A stretch of DNA of 64,000 nucleotides from Melanopsichium pennsylvanicum. Its lineage: Eukaryota > Basidiomycota > Ustilaginomycetes > Ustilaginales. Where the stretch lies: assembly GCA_900208305.1 (NCBI GenBank), contig OAPG01000006.1:744001-808000 (forward strand), in the 5' to 3' direction. The notes beneath the pieces were generated by a model. It saw only the letters and a list, made by a program, of their open reading frames with translations. It did no database searches and was not told the DNA's origin. Shown piece after piece: positions 33,184-42,592 of the stretch (position 1 is the stretch's first letter; each line of letters begins with the position of its first letter). Both the position numbers and the translations under genes were made by a program.

Positions 33184-36100
33184 ATGGCGGCAACCGCTGC
33201 ACGTCCACAGGGCGCCAGACCCATGTCACCTCCTTCTGGCTCTGCAGGTAGCGGTGGTGGTGTTATGCCCTACTATGGAGGTGCTGGAGCGTACGTTGCT
33301 TCTGTCAAAGAAGCTGCCTGGTACGAGCACGAGGAGCGAATGCGTCCCTCTTATATTCAACAGCCTCCTCCTCAACCCTTGAGTATCTCTCCTCAGTACA
33401 ATCAGCCTTATCCTAATCGTGCTCAACCTCCAGTCAGTCCATCTGCGTATTCTAATCACGCCTATGCTTCATCCCAACAGCCCGCATATCAAAACCCTTA
33501 CTCCTCTCAACCTCAACATCGATCTCCACCTTATCAACCACTTATGCAATTGCAACACGCTCCTTCTACATATCAGTATACCCTGCAACAAGCTCCTCCT
33601 CCGCAACGATATGCCCAAGCCCCTGCTCCATCCTCGAGACCTCCACCGTCCCCCTCTGCAAAGTACGCAAATCCTCACCTCAATAGTGCTCCCTCTCGCT
33701 TCGCATCCAACCCCAACTATCGCGATTCGGAAGAGCTGCCTCGCTCCACCGTCAAGGGCAGCGCATTCATGCACAAGGGATTTTGGGATATCATGTCGCT
33801 CGTCAACAATCAGGGTCCCAACCCTAATCGTCTAGCACCTCCCGCTGCTTCGTCACAGCGTCCCTCTTCTCCCGGCAAGCTGCGATCTACCTTGAGCAAA
33901 GCTACGGGTGCTCTGCGCAGAAACACTCAGGACACCTTTCAAGCCGGTCCAGACTACGGTGTAGCTGGCGCTTATGGGCAGATGCGCAGTCCCTCGCCTC
34001 GTGCACCCAGTTTGCCTGTCAAAGAGGCTTCTGCGGCTGGAGTGCCAGGCGCATATCCTCGTCCCGCTTTTGCTTCGCCTTCCACACACACTGCCAATGC
34101 CAATGCCTCGGCCGTAACCGCTGCTTTGAACTTCTTGGCACCAGCCGTCATGGGTCCCAGAGCACAGAAGAAGCGCATCAGCGTCGACATGGTCGGCTCA
34201 CCCCAAACCCAGACGTTTGTTCATGCTGCTCATGCCAGTGACGCTGAACAGGCCGAGGTCATCCTCAACAGATGGAGTCGCGATGGTGTGGGTGCAGTCG
34301 CTGATCCCGAATGGGTTGAGCCCATCAAAGAGGCGCTTCGTCTTCAAGCTGCGAGGAACCAAGCTGAAGCCATCGCTCAAGTCCAAGCTGCCATGCATCA
34401 GGACAGTCTGATCCAAGAACACCCTCGTCAGCTTCAGATTGTCAATGGTGCACCGAGTCAGATCTCGATGCTCACCACCACCACTGCAACTGCCGGCCAC
34501 AGCACGCTCTCCAATAACACCATTCGTGCTGGTGTCGCTGGCATTGGTACTAACGATGGCGGTGCTGCTGCTCTGGCTTGGTCTCCTACCCGCGAGTACA
34601 AAGCATTTGCCGGCATCGCAGAAGAACCGCATACTGACGCTCACACAGAGCTCGAAGCTGCCATCCACGCTCAGCTGCAGATCACTCCTCCTTCTCAGCC
34701 CGTCTTCAAACCTCCAACCCTGCGTACCAACACGGCTGGTACGTTGCTCGTAAACCCTTCACCTCCCGTTGATCGCCATGGCAACAGCCACGCACCCGAC
34801 TACATGATGTACCGTCCTCCTTCGCCCAATGCAGGCACTCCTAGCGCATCCAACCGCAACAGCCGCAACATCGACGGTCTTCCCTCTGGCGCACCTCACG
34901 CGATCAATGCCATGTTTGAAGCGCCGCCCACGACTGTTTCTCCTTTGCCCACCAACGAGCGTCCAAACTCTATGGTGATCCTCGACAGTCTCGGATCTGT
35001 CGACACTGCCGATATGACACGCCTTGCTGAGTTTTCCCAACCCATCGGTGCTGCTGTGCGTCCGTCGCTTGAAACCGTCGAAAAGAGCGTTGCCGCCAAG
35101 ATCTACTTTGAAAATTTGTACTACGGCATCCTCAAGAAACCCAAGGCGCGCGATACACGACGTGCAGGGCTCGAAGCCGAACTTACCTCTCTGCGTATCG
35201 CTGAATCGAGCAAACAACAGATTCGCGAAGCATGGATGGCCAACGAGACACGATACCTTCGTGATCTGCGTGCACGTGTCAACGTCAACTCATTTCTCAA
35301 ACTCAAGACCATCGGTCACGGTGCGTTTGGCGTGGTCGCTCTGTGCAAGGAACGTCAATCGGGTCAACTGTATGCTATGAAGCAACTTCGAAAGGCCGAC
35401 ATGTTGCGCAAAGGTCAAGAGGGACATGTCAGGGCCGAAAGGGATTTGATGACGAGTGCCAGTGCCAGCGCAAGTGCCAAATGGATTGTGAAATTGGTTT
35501 ATTCGTTCCAAGACGTGGATCACTTGTATCTCATCATGGAGTTTATGGGAGGTGGAGATTTGTTGAACCTGTTGATTGAAAAGGATATTTTCGAAGAAGA
35601 TTTTGCAAGATTTTACGTGGCGGAGATGATTCTTGCAATTCACGAAGCTCACTCGTTTGGGTACATTCATCGAGACATTAAGCCGGACAACTTCCTCTAC
35701 ACTTCGGACGGACATATCAAGTTGGCCGACTTCGGTCTCTGTCAGTCGTTCCACTGGGCACACGATGGAGCGTATTACGATCAACAGAGGAAGAATCTTC
35801 TCAAGAAACACGGCATAGATCTCGACGATTCGCATGCAGCGGCGGGCATGAGGAGGCGTGCTCAAGCCACCACGGGTCGCACTGGTTGTGTGCCTGGTCA
35901 AGCGGGTGCTGGTTTGAGCGATCGAGAGTTGATTGAGATCATGTCGGATCGCAACCCGGACGGAACACCCATGACGCACGTATTGACGTGGAGAGAGAAG
36001 AACAAGAAAAAGATTGCCTACTCTGTGGTGGGTACCAATAATTACATGGCTCCCGAAGTGTTGCGTGGTCTTGGCTACGATCAAGCGTGCGACTGGTGGA

Positions 36101-36831
36101 GTTTGGGTGTCATCGTTTTCGAGATGCTGTACGGTTATCCACCTTTCGTATCCAAATCGAGACATCTCACAAGGCAAAAGATCCTCAACTGGAAACAGAC
36201 TCTAAGGTTCCCACCTAAACCACGCATCTCGAGAGAAGGACGGGATTTCATCTCTCGCTTGGTTTGCGAAAAAGAGGACAGACTGGGTTCAACTGCCTCC
36301 GCATCTGTTTCCAGACCCAATTCGTACCTTCAGAGTGCCCGAAGATCTGGGTTCAACAACAACCAAGGCCAAAGCGGTGGTAATGGTAGCGCAAATGGGT
36401 TGCAAGATGGGGTGGAAGAACTCATGTCGCATCCTTGGTTCCGTGGCATTGATTGGAATAATCTTGATCGTCAACGACCTCCTTTCCGTCCTGCTCTGTC
36501 GCATGCTGGGGATACGAAACATTTCGAGGATGATATTGAGGATGCAACTTTGCCAGCACCGGGGGCAGCGGATAATCCCAATGCGGACCAGCCGAGGGAT
36601 CCCATGTTGAGGGACCGGGAACAGGGGCAAAAGCTGTTGGAGATGAGGAAACAGTTGGCATTTGTAGGATATACGTTCAAGAGTCCCAAAGCTTTTGATC
36701 CCAGAGAACAGTTGGGCGATGAGAGGAATGTGATTGCAGCAGAAAGGGCGGCTGGAATGATGGCAAAAGAGAGGGATACTAGTAGCGTACCGACGGAAAT
36801 GGGTAGTCGGATCAGGAGCATGTCTATGTGA
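33184..36831 (+). CDS. NDR-family AGC Ser/Thr protein kinase
   Basis: This is a single exon of 1,215 aa from ATG 33184 (GACATGG); the frame extends upstream only to TTG. A Pro/Gln/Tyr-rich disordered region occupies 1-615. An N-terminal regulatory (Mob-binding-like) segment follows (AAKIYFENLYYGILKKPKARDT). The kinase domain has GHGAFGVV, K733 (YAMKQL), HRDIKPDN (D831) and ADFGLC (D849). A long activation-segment insert of about 95 residues ends in AYSVVGTNNYMAPEVL (S947, the NDR activation-loop Ser position), then CDWWSLGVIVFEMLYGYPPF. The C-terminal hydrophobic motif is FVGYTFKSP (T1164). NDR kinases control polarity and septation. The ustilaginaceous Ukc1 and ascomycete COT1/CBK1 are relatives, but the loop differs from the usual STVGTPDYIAPE, so orthology to Ukc1 is not asserted. 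Confidence 0.9.
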   Translation: MAATAARPQGARPMSPPSGSAGSGGGVMPYYGGAGAYVASVKEAAWYEHEERMRPSYIQQPPPQPLSISPQYNQPYPNRAQPPVSPSAYSNHAYASSQQPAYQNPYSSQPQHRSPPYQPLMQLQHAPSTYQYTLQQAPPPQRYAQAPAPSSRPPPSPSAKYANPHLNSAPSRFASNPNYRDSEELPRSTVKGSAFMHKGFWDIMSLVNNQGPNPNRLAPPAASSQRPSSPGKLRSTLSKATGALRRNTQDTFQAGPDYGVAGAYGQMRSPSPRAPSLPVKEASAAGVPGAYPRPAFASPSTHTANANASAVTAALNFLAPAVMGPRAQKKRISVDMVGSPQTQTFVHAAHASDAEQAEVILNRWSRDGVGAVADPEWVEPIKEALRLQAARNQAEAIAQVQAAMHQDSLIQEHPRQLQIVNGAPSQISMLTTTTATAGHSTLSNNTIRAGVAGIGTNDGGAAALAWSPTREYKAFAGIAEEPHTDAHTELEAAIHAQLQITPPSQPVFKPPTLRTNTAGTLLVNPSPPVDRHGNSHAPDYMMYRPPSPNAGTPSASNRNSRNIDGLPSGAPHAINAMFEAPPTTVSPLPTNERPNSMVILDSLGSVDTADMTRLAEFSQPIGAAVRPSLETVEKSVAAKIYFENLYYGILKKPKARDTRRAGLEAELTSLRIAESSKQQIREAWMANETRYLRDLRARVNVNSFLKLKTIGHGAFGVVALCKERQSGQLYAMKQLRKADMLRKGQEGHVRAERDLMTSASASASAKWIVKLVYSFQDVDHLYLIMEFMGGGDLLNLLIEKDIFEEDFARFYVAEMILAIHEAHSFGYIHRDIKPDNFLYTSDGHIKLADFGLCQSFHWAHDGAYYDQQRKNLLKKHGIDLDDSHAAAGMRRRAQATTGRTGCVPGQAGAGLSDRELIEIMSDRNPDGTPMTHVLTWREKNKKKIAYSVVGTNNYMAPEVLRGLGYDQACDWWSLGVIVFEMLYGYPPFVSKSRHLTRQKILNWKQTLRFPPKPRISREGRDFISRLVCEKEDRLGSTASASVSRPNSYLQSARRSGFNNNQGQSGGNGSANGLQDGVEELMSHPWFRGIDWNNLDRQRPPFRPALSHAGDTKHFEDDIEDATLPAPGAADNPNADQPRDPMLRDREQGQKLLEMRKQLAFVGYTFKSPKAFDPREQLGDERNVIAAERAAGMMAKERDTSSVPTEMGSRIRSMSM

Positions 36832-38013
36832 TCTCAACAATCTTTCTTCTTCTTCTTTCTCTCTGCTACAGTAAGTTATACTGTACCATCTTTTTGACTC
36901 GTTTTGGTGCCCTCGCGTTCGGTTTCGTACTTTAGATCCGTTCTCGTTTCTTCTCTTGTACTAATTTGATACATACGCTTGATTTTAAACTTGATTTGAT
37001 TGCTATTGTTTGTGCTCACGCTATCGTCTTGATATTTATGCTGATGTGCACGCGCGCGGAGAGATCACTCGAGCTGCTTTGTAACGTTTGTGAAGCTGTG
37101 TACTGTACAATATAATGGTATCGTGAGGCTGTCTTTATTCAAGCTTGGAAGACTTTTTGCAGATCGGATTGCCTAAATTAACATCGGGGAAAAAACTGCA
37201 GTTCGAATTTTTTTTTCCCCGATGCGCGGTACTAGTTTTTTTTTTTTTTTTTTTTTTGGTGATGTACGTGCGGGCAACAGTATACTATCTCACAAAACAG
37301 CAGATTTACTGAATTCATGCAGAAATTTGCTTGCGTATGCGCGTCAAGATCGACAGAACAAAAAAAAAAATCAAAAAATCCGCAAAGCGCTCTCATCCAT
37401 CGTGGTCCGGACACAGGGTTTGCTGTAGTGTAAGCGCACGCAATGTTGTGAAAACGTAAGACCACACAATTCTTTTCAGCAGATTTTTTTTAAAAACTTT
37501 TTCTTCGAATGTTTGATGCAGTGCCTAAAACTTGGAAATTGACTTTCTTCATCATTTTCGGGAAAGTGTTGCCTCTTTCCCAAACCATCGCAAATGCAGG
37601 CACTTTTTCTCATCCTGTGAGGCTTTGCAATTCCGTGCAGACCGTCTGAGAAAGATCACCTCGTTTCGAAAAAGAATTAGTTGTAGTCTGGCAGAGAACG
37701 TGTTGGATCTGCCTCTCCTCTTTGCAGCGAGGGATGAGTTACAGAACATGAGAGTAGCCGTGCGGTTGAGCAAATGTGATCGCTTGCAAGGAAAACAAGC
37801 ACTTTACTGCACGATACCCTTTTCTCGACATATCCGGCATAGTCCGAATGTTTGCCAGAAGTTAACATCTTTTCATCTCCACCAGAATCCTCCCCATCCT
37901 CCCGGGTCCCCACTTAAGCTCTTCCTCCACCAGCCATCGCCTCGACCCCATCTCCCTTCCAACCAAACCCGACTCAACTTATATATCTCCCACATACCAA
38001 CAAGCCTATAGCA
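36832..38013. other. NDR kinase-cysteine synthase intergenic region
   Basis: This is 1.18 kb. It contains a perfect 14-bp inverted repeat (37182-37224), a 22-nt T run (37236-37257) and pyrimidine-rich leader sequence with a TATA-like TTATATATC at 37979. No gene is recognised. Confidence 0.55.
37182..37224. repeat. perfect 14-bp inverted repeat
   Basis: CATCGGGGAAAAAA (37182-37195) is an exact reverse complement of TTTTTTCCCCGATG (37211-37224). The 15-nt loop itself contains CTGCAG and TTCGAA palindromes. Confidence 0.88.
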
Positions 38014-39053
38014 ATGTCTACAACCATGTCAAATCCCATAGTCACAAAGCTAACATCGCACACGTATGACCCGTCGAAATTGAACGTCTTCAGCGGACCC
38101 AATAGTCTGATCGATTACTTCAATCCGGACAAAAACGCCCCACTGCCTCTGGTCGAATTGCCACCCAAACTCAACCCATATCACGCAGATGGTGTTAGGA
38201 TCTATGCAAAGATGCTGACAGCTCTCCCTGCAACGAATGTCAAGAGCTTGCCTGGTAAGTACTCCTCCTTCTCTCCGAAAACGAAATAGACCATCGATAT
38301 TGGTTGGAGCATGGTTTTCCAAAAAGCCGAGTCCGGTTCCCAGAGAGGAAGGTCCAAGTCGAGTTCCAAGATGCAGGTATTTTGCAGCGGAGGATGGGAT
38401 GTTGGAGGAGCAGAAGCAAAGAGGATGGGAAGATGATTTCTTCTCAAAGACCCTAGATAAGATATCGCACAATCAAACACAACAGAGACTCTATGGGGTC
38501 CTAAGTGTTTCCGGACGCACAGATAAGATACGCTACATGTTATTATCTTATCTTGTGCTACGACCGGGGGGAGTGGAAGGCTTGGCTTCGGTCACAATTG
38601 TCCTATTGCGTCTTAGCTTGTATTTCATCATAAAGCACGCAAGGAATGGGAAAGCGGAAAAAGTTGAGTAGGGGGAGCGGGCTACAAGGGGTGCTAGGAA
38701 TGATATCGAAATGGCGATATCGAGCAACGAGCGGGCTGTGGCGGGCTCCAGGGATGCTAGACCGAATTTCATTGGTTGTGGACGCGCGACTCTGGGATTT
38801 TGTGATTGGGATCGATCGATGGCGCCATTTTTTCAAAGTGCCGCGGGTCAAGTTTTCAAAATTTTTACATTCAGAGAAAATTTTCGAACAAATTTTGTCC
38901 GGTCTAACAAACAGGGAAAAAATAGAGGCTTGCACCGCATCGTCACTTGTCGACCTCATTTTTTCAACGGTATGCTGACCTGCAACATTCTCTACCTTTT
39001 CCTATCATCATCGTCTCGATGTCATGAATGCTTCTTGTCGTTCGTTATTATTT

Positions 39054-39093
<40 letters not shown>

Positions 39094-40623
39094 TTTTCGT
39101 TGTCGTCATCATGTAATGTGTGACCTTTGCTTACCACAGCCCTATCTCTGCTCGAGAATGGTGGCGTGATCTCGCTCGACTCAACCGCCGACGAACGAGC
39201 GTGTCAGCCCATCCACACGGTCACTGAATCCTCGAGTGGCTCTACAGTCACCTCCATGGCGATGATCGCGCGTCAACACGGTGTTTCGAAAGTGCGCGCT
39301 TGGATGTCAAACAAGGTATCTCCCACCAAATCCTCGTTGATGCGATTCTTTGGTTTGGAGCTCGCTCTGTTTGGCGGACCTTCGCAATCTCCACCCGCCG
39401 ATCCTATGGGTGGTATCGCCAAAGCTGCTGCTCAAGGCAGAGAACAAGGCGTATACAACCCGAACCAGTACGAAAATACCGCCAACCCTGCCGCACACGA
39501 AAGATGGACCGGAAAACAACTGTTGGAACAACTCCCCGAAATCAACGTGTTTGCTGGAGGAATGGGTACTGGAGGTACCATCACAGGTACAGCCAAGAGA
39601 CTCAAACAGGATGGTAATGGTGTACACGTCATTGGAGTATGTGTAGCTAGAGGTGACAAGATTCCCGGACCTCGTCCTAGGGAGTTGTTGGAACCGGTTG
39701 ATTTTCCGTGGAAATCGTTGGTGGATGATGTGGAAGATGTGGCATCGCGCGAAAGCTACACTTTGTCCATGCAGCTTTGTCGGTATGGTATTGTCTGCGG
39801 TCCTTCCTCGGGCTTTTCGCTTCAGGGACTTTTCCAAGTGCTCGAGCGTAGAAAGCGACAGGGAACACTACAAAAGTTGAGGCAGCAAAACGACGGCAAA
39901 CCTATTCAAGCCGTTTTTCTCTGTTGTGATCTACCCTTCCAGTACGTGGATGAGTACTTCACAAAATGCGATAGCAAAGAGTTCTTGCCCATTGTCAATG
40001 AGCATCTTTTCAAAGTGGATCAGTATGCGTACAGTACAAGTTGGATTTTGGACGTTGCTAGCGCGCAGACCATGCTCGTTTACCCTAGATTCCCCACCAG
40101 TGATGTCGGTCACAGCGGAAGGGTGGATTTAGCTAGTCCGTCTGAACTTGGTTCGGATCCAAGCGAATCAGGTTCGGATACAAGTGCTCCCGCTTCCCCC
40201 GGTTTGTTGCGACCCGCGATTCTGGATCTGCGATCGCGCACCGACTTTGCTTCAGGCCATCTGGCACATGCAAGAAACGTGCCCATCTCTTCGCTTCGTT
40301 CCGATGACCCTAGCCCTTACCAAGACGCAGTGCTTTTGGCTACCCAGTTCACCGAACTCAACAAGAGATTCGTCCAAGTACCCAAGGTGCAACACACATG
40401 CCCAGGCAACGGCGTGGCTGAACTCAACAGGCTTAGCGTGGAAGAGATGCTCAGTTGTCTCAAGAGCTCCGGAAGGGAGGTTTTGGTTGTAGACTACACG
40501 GGTGAAACGGCTAGGTTGGCTGTGAGCGTCTTGAGACATGCTGGCGTCAAGGCGTACAGCGTTATCGCCGGATGGCAAGGTTTGGTCGAAGCTGGTGTGC
40601 AGATGGTTAAAAGCCAAGCCTAG
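38014..40623 (+). CDS. cysteine synthase-like PLP enzyme with C-terminal rhodanese-like domain, two exons
   Basis: Exons 38014-38254 and 39140-40623 give 574 aa. The junction restores NVKSLPALSLLENGG, the family's PLP-lysine region (K77 is the candidate Schiff-base lysine). The PLP fold continues with ESSSGSTVTSMAMIA (substrate/Asn-loop position), GGMGTGGTITGTAKRL (phosphate-binding glycine loop) and GIVCGPSSGFSLQG. It belongs to the cysteine synthase/cystathionine beta-synthase superfamily; O-acetylserine or a related substrate is inferred. Residues about 440-574 form a rhodanese-like domain (LDLRSRTDFASGHLAHARNV, AYSVIAGWQGLVEAGVQMV). At the active-loop position it reads DYTGETAR, so the catalytic Cys appears replaced by Asp. 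The 885-bp intron is unusually large for this window. A TATA-like TTATATATC lies about 30 bp before the ATG. Confidence 0.9.
38455..38553. promoter_or_regulatory. intronic cluster of paired GATA-type sites
   Basis: AGATAAGATA occurs at 38455-38464 and again at 38521-38530. Its reverse complement TATCTTATCT lies at 38544-38553, so each 10-mer carries two GATA cores (six in 99 bp). This fits the HGATAR consensus of fungal GATA factors (nitrogen or iron regulators), inside intron 1 of the cysteine synthase-like gene. Function is inferred. Confidence 0.4.
39055..39091. repeat. (CGT)n trinucleotide repeat in intron
   Basis: About 12 CGT units near the 3' end of the long intron, about 50 bp before the acceptor. 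Confidence 0.9.
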
Positions 40624-40855
40624 AGGCCTGCACCTACAAGTCAAATTTCAGTCAGGATTCTGGTAAATGATCGTCGTTCGGTTGTTCTTTTCTGTTCGCA
40701 AACTGTATTATCTTTGTCTCTTTTGCAATCTGTATATGGCTCTTTTAACGTAACTTATGGTGTCTCTTGCTCATTCTTGTCGTGCTCTCTTGGTTTTTGA
40801 TGTATTCAAGGATCAAGATGGCTATGGCATGATTCAAATTCAATAGGCTCCTGAG

Positions 40856-41854
40856 CTACATGGCTTTTTCGCCGAACAAGCTAGGAAACGGATGTTGTGC
40901 AGTTGGCTGTAACCAATTCAAATTGTCATACCTCGCTTTTTCCACATCGCCCTCGATCATGTGGAAAGTGTAGATGAATCGACTTTGGTTGCTCAAATTT
41001 TGTTCGCTCTTGTGTAGAACCGAGCCGTGAATGAGCACCAATGTTCCTGCCTTGCATTCTTCCACTTTTGCGAGTTTGTGGTTCCATTTTGATTCCTCTT
41101 GTTCGCTAAAGTGTTGAAATGTAGTTCCGGCATCTGGGTTTTTGGGATTTTTCCTGACGAAGCGTTTGTTGACTCCTCGAGCGATGCCGAATTCTTGGTT
41201 GTGCTGATCTAGGGGACGACAAGTGGATGAAGCAGCCGGTGGTGGATTGACGTTCTTTGGGAAACGATGAGAGCCGGGAAGGAAAGAAAGGCAGCCATTG
41301 GACAGAGTGCAATCCTCTAGCGCAAACCAGAAACCTATCGCACTTGGCGGATCGGTATACAAAAAAGTTGAATCGTTATGACTCGGAACAGCACCACCGA
41401 TACTTGGCTGCTTACAAATGATCATGCTCTGCAACACCTTTGGATCACGATGCACACCCAAACTTTCCGCCACATTCTGCAGGTCTTGACTGAAGCTAAA
41501 CTTTTTAAACTTTTCATCTAGTATGTGAAGTCCATGTCCAACTTTGTTAATGGCTTGTTCTTTGGGCACGACGAGAGATTTGGTGGAACGATCAAGGGCG
41601 CCCTCTTCGAAAAAGTAGTGGATCTTGTCACCTGACTCGAGAAAGTAACGGTCGCCCACGTGAGCTTCATCGCCACGTTCATTGTCCGAGGTAGTAAAGG
41701 CAGTGAGTGGGTGATTTTCGAGGGAGAAGGAGGAAACCAGGTGTTTGGAATGATCGAGTAAAGGAGCAGGATCGAAGAAGGATGGGAGTAAGAGGTACCC
41801 ATCGCGATGGAATTGGGCAATCTGGTCGCGAGTGAGGTTGCCTTTGGAAGACAT
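40856..41854 (-). CDS. phytanoyl-CoA dioxygenase (PhyH) family protein
   Basis: This single-exon 332-aa protein from ATG 41854 resembles PHYHD1-type Fe(II)/2-oxoglutarate dioxygenases. It has the iron-binding H-x-D motif at SHNDSTFLY (H159, D161), a distal His in HGSVLHKSEQNLSNQSR (H281 likely) and the 2-oxoglutarate-binding Arg (R292). The core FWFALEDCTLSNGCLSFLPG is typical. There is no obvious mitochondrial presequence; the C-terminus GEKAM is not a canonical PTS1. The substrate is unknown; relatives hydroxylate alpha-carbons of acyl chains or small molecules. It is convergent with the cysteine synthase-like gene (232 bp apart) and divergent from the OPT transporter. Confidence 0.9.
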   Translation of the reverse strand: MSSKGNLTRDQIAQFHRDGYLLLPSFFDPAPLLDHSKHLVSSFSLENHPLTAFTTSDNERGDEAHVGDRYFLESGDKIHYFFEEGALDRSTKSLVVPKEQAINKVGHGLHILDEKFKKFSFSQDLQNVAESLGVHRDPKVLQSMIICKQPSIGGAVPSHNDSTFLYTDPPSAIGFWFALEDCTLSNGCLSFLPGSHRFPKNVNPPPAASSTCRPLDQHNQEFGIARGVNKRFVRKNPKNPDAGTTFQHFSEQEESKWNHKLAKVEECKAGTLVLIHGSVLHKSEQNLSNQSRFIYTFHMIEGDVEKARYDNLNWLQPTAQHPFPSLFGEKAM

Positions 41855-42592
41855 GTTTGCAAGACGGTGATCGATGTGGGTTGAGTGGTGAGTCCTATGG
41901 ATTGATTAGACAAAGACATACAATTTCGTCTTGAAGCGAGCCTTAACCTTGTGACCATCATCAAAAGACTCGGTTACACTTCGAGAGTCTTATCTGTACT
42001 GTACACAACTGTACAAGCTCGGCTTCTCGGGACACTTCAGTGCAACCCCTCCCGAAGAGCCGATCGATTTATTTTTAGGGTGTTATGTTGCTATAATGTA
42101 ACAGTCTAAAACGAAACGAAAAAGAAATTCCTATTTTTAAGGTTTATGCGACTGTCGTACCGTGATGCCAGCAATCAAATTAGATTGCCGGCAGTCGCGC
42201 CACGCCCAGCTGGACAGGCTAGATAATTGACGCCGGATTATTGTATGCATCCGTAGATTGCTGACATCCCGTAACATCTGGCCGAGCACAATTTGTGCGA
42301 TGCTCATTTTTTAAGGCTAGCTCGCAACAGGAATAACACCTTCATTCACCTAAAATTGCCAACTCTTCTGAGGGCACAGGTAGGTGTCGGCCCACACAAG
42401 GTAAGAGCTCCATCAAACAATTGCTCCTTCGACCGGCTAAGCAAAGCCACATGCCAAGGTGGTACAAATGCTCCATCTCGAAACAGAATCACATTCGGTG
42501 CCCCAAAGAACCATATAGATCTCTAGACACCCCATCCACGGAGCTGCGCAGCACACTTTAAATGCTAGAGCCTGACTCAACACGCAACTGCC
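41855..42592. other. PhyH-OPT divergent promoter region
   Basis: This is 738 bp between divergent starts. A nested imperfect hairpin sits near 42149-42199: outer arms GCGACTG/CAGTCGC, inner arms CAATC/GATTG. A TTTAAA lies at 42557, about 35 bp before the OPT ATG. No gene is seen. Confidence 0.5.

Noticed and set aside
38237..38671. 144-codon ORF starting in cysteine synthase exon 1 and running into the intron
   Set aside because: It is out of frame with the supported exon, has no domain, and the splice junction restores the family motif precisely.
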